From Lysinibacillus fusiformis (GTDB taxonomy: Bacteria; Bacillota; Bacilli; Bacillales_A; Planococcaceae): a stretch of 64,000 nt of DNA. Shown in pieces: positions 26,921 to 35,367 of this stretch. The DNA lies in NCBI RefSeq assembly GCF_003049525.1, contig NZ_PYWL01000005.1, positions 124,001 through 188,000 of the forward strand. The letters run 5' to 3'. Numbering within the stretch: the stretch's first letter is position 1; every line of letters starts with the position of its first letter. The translations under genes were made by a program, and so were the position numbers. The notes under the pieces are model-generated. The model saw only the letters and a program-made list of their open reading frames with translations, did not search any database and was not told the DNA's origin.

Positions 26921-27901
26921 CTATTTAAGTAATTTTTCAGCTGCTGCATCTAAGAATTTAACCTTAGACCAAGCCGTACCACCTTGTGCTAATGGGTCAA
27001 TTGTATTGACATAAATTTCTTTATTTTGTGATGCCTTTAAGCTAGTGAAAATTGGATTTTTTTGTAGCTCCTCTAATGCCTTTGGAGTATCCTTATTTTC
27101 TGATTCCTCAAATTGAAGGAAAATAGCATCTGGATTTACTTGAGCTAGTGTTTCCAGAGATAATTCTGCTTGCGCTTTAGCTGTCGTAACTACCTCTGGA
27201 ACTGGCGCACCTAAATCCTCATATAAAACAGGATTTAAATAAACGCCAGCCGGATAAATGTACATAACGCCACCGCGAACACGGATGATTAACACTTGTT
27301 TATCAGCTAATTGCTCTTTCGATTTCACCTGTGCATCAGCAACTTTTGCCTCATAGTCAGAGATGATTTTTTTAGCATCATCTTCTTTACCAGCTAGCTG
27401 TGCAAGCACTGTCAAATTTTCCTTCCAGTTTGTTGAAATATGCGAGTAAGGAATCATTGTTTGAATTTTTTTCAACTTTTCAGCCGTTTCTTCAGGGAAT
27501 TTTGAAGTACCCACAATGACATCTGGATCCAAATTAAGAATGGCCTCTGCATTCGGCTCCATTTTATTTCCTACAAGTGTAGCACCTTCAAAATCAGATG
27601 CTAGATATGCTGGCACTTTGCCACCAACTTCAAGTACACCTACTGGCTTAATTCCTAGCATTGCAGCGTCTTCCATAGATTCAAGACTTGCAGCGACAAT
27701 ATTTTTCACTTCTGCTGGAAGCTCATATTTCTCACCTAAGTAAGTAATTGTCTGGGTCTTAGCTAGCTCTGTCTGTGATTCTGTTGCACTTGTTTCAGCC
27801 GTATTATTTGTTGATGTAGACTCCTCCGCCTTATCTGTTCCACATGCAGCTAATGATAGTGCTAAAAGTGCTGGCGCACACATTTTAAAATATTTATTCA
27901 T
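26921..27901 (-). CDS. feuA: Ferric-siderophore-binding lipoprotein (FeuA-like)
   Basis: A signal peptide ends in the lipobox LAACGTDK, so the protein is anchored outside the membrane by a lipidated cysteine. A Ser/Thr linker follows and then a class III substrate-binding fold (GVLEVGGKVPAYL, NLDPDVIVGTSKF). It captures the ferric siderophore and passes it to the two permeases. AGGAGAG precedes the ATG. Two Fur-like boxes lie within 90 bases upstream, so the operon should be derepressed when iron is scarce. Confidence 0.92.
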   Translation of the reverse strand: MNKYFKMCAPALLALSLAACGTDKAEESTSTNNTAETSATESQTELAKTQTITYLGEKYELPAEVKNIVAASLESMEDAAMLGIKPVGVLEVGGKVPAYLASDFEGATLVGNKMEPNAEAILNLDPDVIVGTSKFPEETAEKLKKIQTMIPYSHISTNWKENLTVLAQLAGKEDDAKKIISDYEAKVADAQVKSKEQLADKQVLIIRVRGGVMYIYPAGVYLNPVLYEDLGAPVPEVVTTAKAQAELSLETLAQVNPDAIFLQFEESENKDTPKALEELQKNPIFTSLKASQNKEIYVNTIDPLAQGGTAWSKVKFLDAAAEKLLK

Positions 27902-27928
27902 AGATATTCTCTCCTAACGAGCTCATAT

Positions 27929-27943
27929 TGATAATGATAATCG
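27929..27943. promoter_or_regulatory. Fur box 1 upstream of feuA
   Basis: TGATAATGATAATCG fits the Bacillus Fur 7-1-7 motif in one half and partly in the other; it lies 28 bases before the start codon. Confidence 0.72.
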
Positions 27944-27969
27944 TTTTCATATGTATGTCAATATATAAT

Positions 27970-27984
27970 TGATACTCATTATCA
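27970..27984. promoter_or_regulatory. Fur box 2 upstream of feuA
   Basis: TGATACTCATTATCA matches TGATAAT-N-ATTATCA with one mismatch and lies 27 bases from box 1, in the promoter region. Confidence 0.85.
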
Positions 27985-28069
27985 TTTACGGATACTATCC
28001 TAACAAAGTGAAAATAGATTGTGAATGGACGATTTCGAAAATGACATGGATTTTTGCCGATTAAATCAA

Positions 28070-28102
28070 TAAAAAAACTGTTTCTTTTTTTTAAGAAACA
28101 GT
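28070..28102 (-). terminator. Terminator of the AraC gene
   Basis: On the minus strand ACTGTTTCTT pairs perfectly with AAGAAACAGT, followed by seven T's. It separates the regulator from the Fur-controlled operon. Confidence 0.85.
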
Positions 28103-28105
28103 CAA

Positions 28106-28936
28106 TTATACGTATTTGGCTTCCTCTATTTTTAATTTTCGATAGGCTGAAGGCGATAAACCTGTACACTTTTTAAATACCCTACTAAAATAAAAACAGT
28201 CTATATAGCCAACACATTCTGCAATTTCAGCTACAGGGATTCCACCATATTCTAGCAAGTCCTTTGCTCGTCTTATACGGTATTCCGTTATATATGTGCT
28301 TGGATTCATGCCTGTATGCTGCTCAAATAAATAGGCAAATCGACGTCGTTCAATTTCAAATTCACTAGAAATATTTGATACTGAAAGCTGCTCCGCGTAG
28401 TGCTCATGTATATACTGTAAAGCCTGCTCCATCATTTCATTGGCATTATCCAGAACCTTCACTTTTGCCGCAATAAGAATGTGTTCCAGCAAATTCATGA
28501 ATAATGTCTTAGACTTAAATACCGCCATACTCCCTGGAAAGGAATAGCTTTCTACCAATTGCTGAACTTGGGTAATAATTTGCGTATTATGGCCTGTTTT
28601 AATAAGAAAGTGTTGCTGAGCTAGTGGATAAAGTGCCACCTCATCCATAGGTAGATTATAATGAACTACAGCATATTCCCAAACCTTCTGGCTCGTTACG
28701 TTCACTTCAATTGGCATTTGAGAACCGGCATGCACTATTACTCCTGGTTCCATCACATAAGGCGTTCCATTCAGGCTAAAAATAGCACTGCCTGCAAGCG
28801 GCACAATAATTCCACACTTTCCTGGTGCAGTAGTTCTCCCTAAATCAACTTCTCCCGGCTCCATTCTTTTCGTAAAGACATCGGTAAATTTTACAGACGC
28901 TTGGGCAAAGTAATCTATTAAATACTTGATATCCAT
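28106..28936 (-). CDS. AraC-family transcriptional regulator
   Basis: The 276-residue protein has an N-terminal cupin-like sensor domain (about 20-150) and a C-terminal pair of helix-turn-helix motifs ending in the family signature VAECVGYIDCFYFSRVFKKCTGLSPSAYRK. B. subtilis places the regulator Btr, which activates feuABC, at the same position, but Btr has a binding-protein domain and this one does not. Activation of the neighbouring uptake operon is therefore likely but inferred. AGGAG precedes the ATG. Confidence 0.88.
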   Translation of the reverse strand: MDIKYLIDYFAQASVKFTDVFTKRMEPGEVDLGRTTAPGKCGIIVPLAGSAIFSLNGTPYVMEPGVIVHAGSQMPIEVNVTSQKVWEYAVVHYNLPMDEVALYPLAQQHFLIKTGHNTQIITQVQQLVESYSFPGSMAVFKSKTLFMNLLEHILIAAKVKVLDNANEMMEQALQYIHEHYAEQLSVSNISSEFEIERRRFAYLFEQHTGMNPSTYITEYRIRRAKDLLEYGGIPVAEIAECVGYIDCFYFSRVFKKCTGLSPSAYRKLKIEEAKYV

Positions 28937-28946
28937 GTGCTAGCTC

Positions 28947-29411
28947 CTATACATATAAAACGCTCTGAATTTGTGAAAAATGATGTAAATCATGGTCAAT
29001 TAATCCGCCAAAATAATCCGCAACCGTTATGTTAGACTGCCCAATACTGAACGACTGGTGCCATTGCTCATCTGTCAATTGCTGAATGGTCTGTAGCAAT
29101 TGACGCCTTGTCGAAACAAATTCAGTAATCGTTTTTTCTAAATGTTGTTCACGACTTTTTTCAGCTGCCTTCGTGTTCATATGCTCGATATCTGGCCCTT
29201 TTGGTAAAGATGTATTTATAAATAAATAAGGTATTCGATGTTCTAACACAAATGTATCCCATGGGGTAAGATGTCCTATCATCTCTGCAACCGACCATTT
29301 TCCAGATTCAATTGGCTTACGCCATTGCTCCTCAGATAAATTCCTCAAATCCTGTACCCAAATAAGAGATTGTTCATAGTGTTTAATAATCGACTTTTTG
29401 TCTCGTAGCAT
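28947..29411 (-). CDS. DinB-family protein
   Basis: The 154-residue protein has the four-helix DinB_2 pattern with histidines expected to bind a metal (AEMIGHLTPWD, then GGLIDHDLHHFSQI). Members include bacillithiol-dependent transferases and many of unknown role. It is 10 bases upstream of the AraC gene on the same strand, so they are probably co-transcribed. Confidence 0.86.
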   Translation of the reverse strand: MLRDKKSIIKHYEQSLIWVQDLRNLSEEQWRKPIESGKWSVAEMIGHLTPWDTFVLEHRIPYLFINTSLPKGPDIEHMNTKAAEKSREQHLEKTITEFVSTRRQLLQTIQQLTDEQWHQSFSIGQSNITVADYFGGLIDHDLHHFSQIQSVLYV

Positions 29412-29566
29412 TGGATTTGCCCCCTTTCTCCTTCAGTTTGTAGCAATCTCATCTTAGCCCTCCAAAAGATAAGATAAATTTATAAATACTCCAAAATAAT
29501 ATATTAGATTTATATATTAAAAGCCTTTACCCTAAAGCTATTCAAGTGAAGTGAGGAGAGTAGCTT

Positions 29567-30361
29567 ATGAAAAAAATTTTACTGGTATCATTCTTTGTAA
29601 TCCTTAGTTTGTTGGGGCATTACTATGCAAAAATTTCTTTGACCCTCGTATGTATTGGTATTATAGCTGCCTTTATCGGTACACTTGCGGGAGGTGGAGG
29701 ACTGATCACACTTCCTGCAATGATGCTGGTCGGCATTCCCATTCAGACTAGTATTGCGACAAATAAATTTTCAACTGGTATATCGGCTTTATCTAGCATT
29801 TTTTATTTACTGTACCATAAGGAGCTGCACTTGAAAGCTATTTTAAAATACATCGCTATTGCAGGTATAGGAGGGGTTGGTGGTGCACTTCTGGCCGTGT
29901 CACTATCTGAAAAAACTATGAATTTTACAGCCTGTATCCTACTGATCTTTGCATTAATCGTCACTTTAAAAAATAAGGCTTGGACTAACACTGTGAATCA
30001 TACAGAGCATACAACGTCCTCCCTTTGGCAGCCCTTTTTTATTGCTATGTATGATGGTGGCTTTGGCCCTGGTTCTTCAACTTTTAGTATTTTATATTAT
30101 TTGCGTTGCCAGCACACTTACATAAAAGCCGTACAACTCACTCGTGTACTGCTTTTTGGGAGTTGTACAGGAGCTTTTATTGTTTTTTATCAAACTGGTT
30201 TTATTCAATGGCACTATGCCATTGCCATGGCATTAGGCTCTATCCTAGGCTCTCAATTAGGCCTCCTAGTGCTGCCACATATTCCAATAAAAATAGCCAA
30301 ACTACTCCTACCTGTCATTATTTCATTGTTGATTATTCAGATGCTATGGAAAATCATTTAA
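29567..30361 (+). CDS. TauE/SafE-family anion exporter
   Basis: The 264-residue protein has about eight membrane helices. The two half-repeats of the TauE/SafE fold are marked by GTLAGGGGLITLPAMMLVGIP and FFIAMYDGGFGPGSS. Family members move sulfite, sulfoacetate or related anions; the substrate here is unknown. GAGGAGAG precedes the ATG. Its end overlaps the convergent SnoaL-like gene by eight bases. Confidence 0.9.
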   Translation: MKKILLVSFFVILSLLGHYYAKISLTLVCIGIIAAFIGTLAGGGGLITLPAMMLVGIPIQTSIATNKFSTGISALSSIFYLLYHKELHLKAILKYIAIAGIGGVGGALLAVSLSEKTMNFTACILLIFALIVTLKNKAWTNTVNHTEHTTSSLWQPFFIAMYDGGFGPGSSTFSILYYLRCQHTYIKAVQLTRVLLFGSCTGAFIVFYQTGFIQWHYAIAMALGSILGSQLGLLVLPHIPIKIAKLLLPVIISLLIIQMLWKII

Positions 30362-30722
30362 TATTGCCACTCAAATGTTCATGAATTAACTTCCATTCAC
30401 CATTCATCAACGTAAAAATATTTGTCGCTCTACCGCTACCTGATACAAATTTTCCATTATGATAGCCTTCATAGTGATATGTATAAAGACAGGTAGCTGT
30501 CTTTTCATCAACGGTTAACCATGCTATATCAGCCGCTGAATAGACCTCTTCTTGAATTACATTCCATGCGTGATTGAAGTAAGCACCAATTTCCTCTGTA
30601 GTCGTACATGTTTTATCCGAAAACCAATATACAGCCTGTGGATGCAAAATAACTTTTACCTCATTAAAATCATGCGTATTTGTTGCTTGGATATAACGTT
30701 CTAATGCTTGTTTATGTGTCAT
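30354..30722 (-). CDS. SnoaL/NTF2-like protein
   Basis: A 122-residue cone-shaped alpha+beta protein with the usual N-terminal helix (HKQALERYIQATNTHDFNEV) and a final pair of strands (NIFTLMNGEWKLIHEHLS), which mark it as a polyketide-cyclase-like NTF2 domain. Such proteins bind small hydrophobic ligands or are isomerases; no substrate can be assigned. AAGGAGGTGAGAAT precedes the ATG. Confidence 0.85.
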   Translation of the reverse strand: MTHKQALERYIQATNTHDFNEVKVILHPQAVYWFSDKTCTTTEEIGAYFNHAWNVIQEEVYSAADIAWLTVDEKTATCLYTYHYEGYHNGKFVSGSGRATNIFTLMNGEWKLIHEHLSGNIK

Positions 30723-30797
30723 ATTCTCACCTCCTTTTTAACAATATTATCCCATATCTTACTTCTTATAAATAATGTATTTATGTGATGTTCTCCT

Positions 30798-30826
30798 TTG
30801 AACAGTTCATAAAGAACACCTATAAT
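30798..30826 (+). promoter_or_regulatory. Promoter of the SRPBCC gene
   Basis: TTGAAC, 17 bases, TATAAT. The region also carries GTTCT and repeated GAAC motifs that could form an operator. Confidence 0.75.
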
Positions 30827-30860
30827 AAGGACAAAATCACATAAAAAAACGGAGGATACT

Positions 30861-31346
30861 ATGCTAGCTTCTATTGAAGAACAATCCAATCACCATGTTG
30901 CTACATTTAAACGCCCGCTCCCTCATGCGATAGAGGTTGTTTGGGCAGCAATTACTAATAATGACAAGCTGCAAAAGTGGATGAGTAATTTAGAAATCAT
31001 TGAACTTCGTAACAATGGTAAGATGCATTTTAATATGAACGATGGAACAGATGCCTATGAAACAATAGGCATTACTGATTATGCAGAGAATAAAACTCTA
31101 GAATTTGATTGGGGTACGGATACTGTACGATTCGAACTTTCTTCTACTGACGAGGGCACATTACTACTATTAGTGGAGACACTTCAAGCTTTAACGGAGC
31201 ATACGCCAAAGGATTTAGCAGGGTGGCATATATGTCTGGACTTGCTGGCTGATCTGCTAGATGGTCAGGAACCGCTAACATTCCCAATGGAGAGTTGGCA
31301 ACAGCGATTCCACGACTACAAGGACCTTTTAGATTCCGTAAAATAA
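30861..31346 (+). CDS. SRPBCC/AHSA1-like protein
   Basis: The 161-residue protein has the START/AHSA1-like pattern: FKRPLPHAIEVVWAAITNNDKLQKWM at the start, strands through the middle and a C-terminal helix containing WHICLDLLADLLDG. Such domains bind hydrophobic ligands or Hsp90-type chaperones. In bacteria they are often associated with ArsR regulators, which I do not see here. GGAGG precedes the ATG, and a strong promoter lies 35 bases upstream. Confidence 0.85.
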   Translation: MLASIEEQSNHHVATFKRPLPHAIEVVWAAITNNDKLQKWMSNLEIIELRNNGKMHFNMNDGTDAYETIGITDYAENKTLEFDWGTDTVRFELSSTDEGTLLLLVETLQALTEHTPKDLAGWHICLDLLADLLDGQEPLTFPMESWQQRFHDYKDLLDSVK

Positions 31347-31353
31347 ACGACTA

Positions 31354-31443
31354 AAAAAATCCTAGAGTGCAATTGACGTGCACCTCCAATTGTTAGATGT
31401 GTCTAATAATTGGGGTCACGTCACAATGACTCTAGGGTTTTTA
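31354..31443. repeat. Long imperfect palindrome between convergent genes
   Basis: About 85 bases fold back on themselves: AATCCTAGAGT / ACTCTAGGGTT at the base, GACGTG / CACGTC in the middle and CTCCAATTGTTAGA / TCTAATAATTGGGG at the top. A/T tracts flank both sides. It can serve as a two-way terminator but is much longer than needed. Confidence 0.8.
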
Positions 31444-32205
31444 TTATTGGTTAAACGCTGTAGCTATTTCTATGGCCTTTAGAGGGTCCTTTATGGAATC
31501 GAGTGTATACACAAGCTTTTCATCCTGCCAAACGATTAAATTGCCTGATTGATAAACGTCCAATTGAGCCATGCCATATTGCTTTGGAATAGGGAGCATA
31601 TGACTTTCTAAATATTCTACTACCTGCTTTGCAAGCTTGACACCAGCCTCTGGGTTTTCTGTTCGGGTATGTGTAGCAATTGCCCAACGTCCTTCATTCC
31701 ATCCAGTCCATAAGGAACCGGCTCCCGCATCTTGGTAACCTTTAATATTGTAACCAAGATCCACTTTTCGCCCACCATTTTGATTAAAATTATCAAACGC
31801 TATTTGAGTGCTGGCACCTTCTGCATTATTGTATTGCTTAACGAACAATCGCCCTATGACGGTTGCTGATTTCTTTAATCGAATATCATTAATAGGTATA
31901 TTCTCTTTACTTTCATAAAAGATAATTTCCACCTGATTCCCTTCAGTCCTTGTAGTAGCTGATAAAAAAGCACCCTCTGGAATAGGTAAAGTTGTTGGCA
32001 TTTTTACGGTGAAATCAGCATGTATTTGATCCTTGATTTGTTGCAGGACCTCTGTTTGTTCAATTGCTGTTCCATTATTATGATGATTAGTTTGTTCTAT
32101 AGGTATCTGGGTCTCACTTTCATGTGCTTGTTGATTTTCTTCACGATTTGCACAGGCACCTATAAAGCAAATACTCAAAAAAAGGAGAAATAGCATTTTT
32201 TTCAT
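31444..32205 (-). CDS. Secreted lipoprotein of unknown function
   Basis: The signal peptide MKKMLFLLFLSICFIGACAN ends in a lipobox cysteine. A Glu/Gln/His-rich linker follows (about 20-55), then a globular domain with beta strands (TLPIPEGAFLSATTRTEGN, YNIKGYQDAGAGSLWTG). I do not recognise the domain. An upstream in-frame start exists at 32265, but GGAGGT eight bases before the ATG at 32203-32205 and the signal peptide fix the start. It lies 72 bases downstream of vmlR on the same strand. Confidence 0.8.
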   Translation of the reverse strand: MKKMLFLLFLSICFIGACANREENQQAHESETQIPIEQTNHHNNGTAIEQTEVLQQIKDQIHADFTVKMPTTLPIPEGAFLSATTRTEGNQVEIIFYESKENIPINDIRLKKSATVIGRLFVKQYNNAEGASTQIAFDNFNQNGGRKVDLGYNIKGYQDAGAGSLWTGWNEGRWAIATHTRTENPEAGVKLAKQVVEYLESHMLPIPKQYGMAQLDVYQSGNLIVWQDEKLVYTLDSIKDPLKAIEIATAFNQ

Positions 32206-32277
32206 TAGCGTGGACCTCCATCTATTAATTTCCTTCTCTCGGTATTTTTCCCTAGTAAAAACCAACTTAAACGTTTG

Positions 32278-33906
32278 TTATTTTAGCTCGTTAATTCGCT
32301 TCGTCAGCTCATTAAATTTTTCATCCAGCTTGGCGTAATCCTTATCCTTAGCTGTGAGAAAGCTTAGTTTACCTAATATTTCTTGCCGTTCCGTTTCTAG
32401 CTTTAAACGCAGTGTCATTACATCCTCGTCCTGCTTAACCTCTTTTCTCCATTTTTTCTCTATCTGTTGACCATGAACCTCCCAGACACTATTCGTTACC
32501 TTATCCAGAAAGTAGCGATCGTGTGAGACGACAAGTAATGTTCCATTGTATTGGGCAAGCGTTTGCTCTAACTGCTCACGAGAAGGCAGGTCAAGGTGAT
32601 TCGTTGGCTCATCTAAAATAAGAACGTTCTTGTCTGCTACTATATATGCCATCAGTTTACATTTTACCCGCTCACCCATGCTCATCTCCCCAATCGAAGA
32701 TGTCCAATGTGTAGAAGTAAAGCCTAGATTTTTCATGAGATTACGAACTTTTCCTCGCTCTTCAAACGTTTCTTGATAAAAATACTGCTCTGGTGTCTGA
32801 TCAAGCGGTAGGTCAAAAACTTCCTGTGTTAAATAACCAATGTTAGCTGCCGGAGATACCCATACCTCGCCCTCAGCCTTTAATTGACCTAAGATGACTT
32901 TTAAAAAACTTGTTTTTCCACTACCATTTGTTCCCGTGACGGCAATTTTATCTCCAAATTGCGCAGTGATGTTCACATCCTTAAACAACAATCTGTCGTC
33001 GAAGAGTAAGGAGACATTTTTGGTCTCTAAAAAACGTTTACCGACACGTTGGTTGGTTCCTAAAGAAAAGCGTATTTCTGATTCAGGCTTCACAGCTTCG
33101 ACCTTGGCCTTCTCAAGCTCTGCTTCTAATCGCTTTTTCTTAGATTTCACCTGGGAATCAAGACGCTTTGCTTTCACACGGTGATATTCCTTAAAACCTT
33201 CTAGCTTGGTAGACTGAGCATGACCCTTTTGAGACCATGCTGTTAGTTCCTGCATCTGAGCCTCAATACGCTCAATATTTTTTTGCTGCTTGTCGTATGC
33301 ACGTTGTTGTGTTAATCTTCGATGCTCTCTTTCAGCCATATAGTTTGAATAATTGCCGTTATGTTCAATAAGTCTCTTGTCCTCAATCGACCAGATTTTG
33401 GTCGCTACGCTATCTAAAAAGTAACGATCATGTGAGACAACAATAATCGTTCCCTTATAGTTTTGTACTTGTTTAATCAAAAATGTGGTACTCTGTTCGT
33501 CCAAATGATTGGTTGGTTCATCCAGCATCAGAATTTGAGCACCCTGCGAAAAACCTTCTGCCAGGCGCATTTTCAGTTTTTCCCCACCACTTAATGCTGC
33601 AAATGGCACATTGGGCACCTTCCATTTAGATAGCAAATCTGCCTCTCTAGTCGTTATTTCCATCCTATTAAAATGAGCTAGTTCCTGCTCTACAATTGCC
33701 ATTTTCACAGTTTGTAGCCCTTTTATTTCTCCTGCTGTGGGTACTAGCATTCCGCGTATGAATTGAAGCAATGTGGATTTTCCAGCACCATTTCTACCAA
33801 TAATGCCGATTACCTCACCTTGCTTTACGGTAGCAGTCACATGTTCAAATAAGAATGTATCCTTTATTTCATAGCTAATATCCTGTAATTTTAAAAGTTC
33901 CTTCAT
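32278..33906 (-). CDS. vmlR: ABC-F ribosome-protection protein (VmlR-like)
   Basis: Two ABC domains in one chain without membrane segments: Walker A GRNGAGKST and GTNGSGKTS, signatures LSGGEKLK and MSMGERVK, both with DEPTNHLD. They are joined by a long charged linker that in VmlR reaches the peptidyl-transferase centre and displaces drugs. The sequence follows B. subtilis VmlR closely (GFKEYHRVKAKR, IGYLTQEVFDLPL), including the C-terminal extension. It should protect against lincosamides, streptogramin A and pleuromutilins. ATG at 33904-33906 is preferred over 33915 because GGAGAGG directly abuts the earlier one. An attenuator precedes it. Confidence 0.92.
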   Translation of the reverse strand: MKELLKLQDISYEIKDTFLFEHVTATVKQGEVIGIIGRNGAGKSTLLQFIRGMLVPTAGEIKGLQTVKMAIVEQELAHFNRMEITTREADLLSKWKVPNVPFAALSGGEKLKMRLAEGFSQGAQILMLDEPTNHLDEQSTTFLIKQVQNYKGTIIVVSHDRYFLDSVATKIWSIEDKRLIEHNGNYSNYMAEREHRRLTQQRAYDKQQKNIERIEAQMQELTAWSQKGHAQSTKLEGFKEYHRVKAKRLDSQVKSKKKRLEAELEKAKVEAVKPESEIRFSLGTNQRVGKRFLETKNVSLLFDDRLLFKDVNITAQFGDKIAVTGTNGSGKTSFLKVILGQLKAEGEVWVSPAANIGYLTQEVFDLPLDQTPEQYFYQETFEERGKVRNLMKNLGFTSTHWTSSIGEMSMGERVKCKLMAYIVADKNVLILDEPTNHLDLPSREQLEQTLAQYNGTLLVVSHDRYFLDKVTNSVWEVHGQQIEKKWRKEVKQDEDVMTLRLKLETERQEILGKLSFLTAKDKDYAKLDEKFNELTKRINELK

Positions 33907-33933
33907 AACATCCATCCTCTCCAGTTGGAGGAA

Positions 33934-33971
33934 TCAAAAAAATCCCTCCAAGTATTTTGGAAGGATTAGTC
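33934..33971 (-). terminator. Attenuator terminator upstream of vmlR
   Basis: On the minus strand AATCCTTCCAA pairs with TTGGAGGGATT (wobble allowed) around a five-base loop, followed by seven T's, 28 bases before the vmlR start. Confidence 0.88.
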
Positions 33972-34251
33972 ATCTCTACATATACACAAAATTAACTGTT
34001 GAAACAGCTATATTTGTTACTCCATTACTTATTTTAGACATAGTAAAATAAGCTTGCGGAATAGCGTTATATTGGCCTATTAAGACCAATACAAGCGTTA
34101 AATATGGAAAATGGGCAGACTAATCCTATTTTTATGGTTCGTGAAATATAAATTTCATCTGTAAAAAAATAAGATTAGTTATTCATTAGCCACCCATCGT
34201 CCCTTCATCTTTTATTACCGTCATTGTAACACCATTTTTTTGAAAATGAAA
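33972..34251 (-). promoter_or_regulatory. vmlR leader: promoter, mini-ORFs and antiterminator
   Basis: TTTCAT-17-TACAAT (34223-34251) is the likely promoter. AGGATTAGTC at 34118-34127 is perfectly complementary to GACTAATCCT at 33962-33971, which includes the 5' arm of the terminator, so it can act as antiterminator. A segment at 34165-34179 can pair over 15 bases (one G-U) with 34119-34133 and so block that antiterminator. Two tiny ORFs end at the blocking segment. B. subtilis vmlR is known to be controlled by leader attenuation; the details here are my reading. Confidence 0.78.
34175..34197 (-). other. Overlapping mini-ORFs in the vmlR leader
   Basis: ATG GGT GGC TAA at 34186-34197, with AAGGGA upstream, overlaps ATG AAT AAC TAA at 34175-34186 through TAATG. 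A ribosome paused here would cover the segment that otherwise blocks antitermination. Confidence 0.5.
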
Positions 34252-34267
34252 CTTTCTGTGTGTGATA

Positions 34268-34630
34268 TTATCTGAAACATTCAAATGAACGAATTTGATT
34301 TCTCGTTATCGTACGGAAATACCAGCCATACCGACTACTCCAACGAAAGCCTGCAATGAATTCTCTTCCTATAACCGTTGGGAAAAACCAAAAGCTTCTA
34401 CCTGTATTCAACCAAATAAAGGTGTTTCTAAATAAACAGGAGCGAATACCACTTGATCCTTCTCGCCGTGCAGGCACTGGTGGCGAAAAGCCTGGTGGTG
34501 CACTCATTGGCATTTGTCCTGCTGGAGGCGGACCAAAATTAGGTGGAACAAATGGCGGTGTTTCAAAATTATCATTGCCACCCCAACCAGGTCTTCTAAA
34601 ATTATCTTCTCTAAATGGATTATTATACAC
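34268..34630 (-). CDS. Proline/glycine-rich small protein with conserved C-terminal domain
   Basis: The first 60 residues are Pro/Gly/Asn-rich and disordered (FVPPNFGPPPAG). The C-terminal 60 (CLFRNTFIWLNTGRSFWFFP, then GFRWSSRYGWYF) are aromatic and conserved-looking, a pattern I have seen in Bacillus hypothetical proteins without a known function. Start is GTG at 34628-34630 with AGGAGGG five bases upstream. A spore or envelope location is possible but unproven. Confidence 0.7.
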   Translation of the reverse strand: MYNNPFREDNFRRPGWGGNDNFETPPFVPPNFGPPPAGQMPMSAPPGFSPPVPARREGSSGIRSCLFRNTFIWLNTGRSFWFFPTVIGREFIAGFRWSSRYGWYFRTITRNQIRSFECFR

Positions 34631-34834
34631 ACAAGCCCTCCTTTTACATAATTCAATATATGTAATCGGGCATTTAACCGTTGAGCCATTGCCTACCTAG
34701 GTGAAGATAATAACAGATTATTTTCCCTCATGCTATAACCTCTGGCAGCACATCTTAGTAAAGTATAGTTATGCATCTCATCGTAAGAGTATGGCTCATA
34801 TTATGTACAAAACAATGGTGGAATGACCGGCAAA

Positions 34835-35356
34835 CTATTGAGATAAATATGACTGCATAATTCGCCAATCCTCTACTTTTTCGTCAAAGGATTTAATATT
34901 TTTCCCTGGTATTGGACTCGTTGACGGCATTTTTTTATAGGCTCGTCCAGCTAAAAGCTCTAATCCAATATGCTTTTTAAAAACATCGAATGCCTTCGCC
35001 CCATTAAAGAGTACTAACTCGATGTTCGGGTAGCTTTCAAAAAGGGTTTGAAAATCATTTGGCTTTTCATTACGAATGGCCGCATCTAGGCTCCCTTTTC
35101 TCTCACATGCTTCAATTGTGTCCCAAAGACCGATTGCATTCTTTCTTAATAAAGCCATTCTCTCACTATAATCGTCAGGAACTTCAATCTGTAATAGCTC
35201 GCCAATGATGGGCCAAAAGTGATTGCGTGGATTACCATAGTACTGCTGTTTTTCTAATGACTGTTTTCCCGGCATGGAGCCAACAATTAGCACCTTTGTG
35301 GATGAATCTACAACGGGTAATAATACATTTTTTACTTCACTAGACACAACAATCAC
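34835..35356 (-). CDS. DNA-deoxyinosine glycosylase (uracil-DNA-glycosylase superfamily)
   Basis: A compact UDG-fold protein with the family-6 pattern VGSMPGKQSLEKQQYYGNPRNHFW at its active site and PSTSPIPGKNIKSF in the minor-groove loop. It should excise hypoxanthine (deaminated adenine) and perhaps other deaminated bases. The frame begins with GTG at 35356, inside the AAGGAG signal; the GTG three codons later (SSEVK) has better spacing and may be the true start. It is 11 bases from the next gene upstream. Confidence 0.87.
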   Translation of the reverse strand: MIVVSSEVKNVLLPVVDSSTKVLIVGSMPGKQSLEKQQYYGNPRNHFWPIIGELLQIEVPDDYSERMALLRKNAIGLWDTIEACERKGSLDAAIRNEKPNDFQTLFESYPNIELVLFNGAKAFDVFKKHIGLELLAGRAYKKMPSTSPIPGKNIKSFDEKVEDWRIMQSYLSQ

Positions 35357-35367
35357 TCTCCTTTTCT

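Noticed and set aside
34356..34700. 114-codon plus-strand frame opposite the Pro/Gly-rich gene
   Set aside because: The minus-strand gene has a better Shine-Dalgarno and a conserved-looking C-terminus; the opposite frame looks like its complement.
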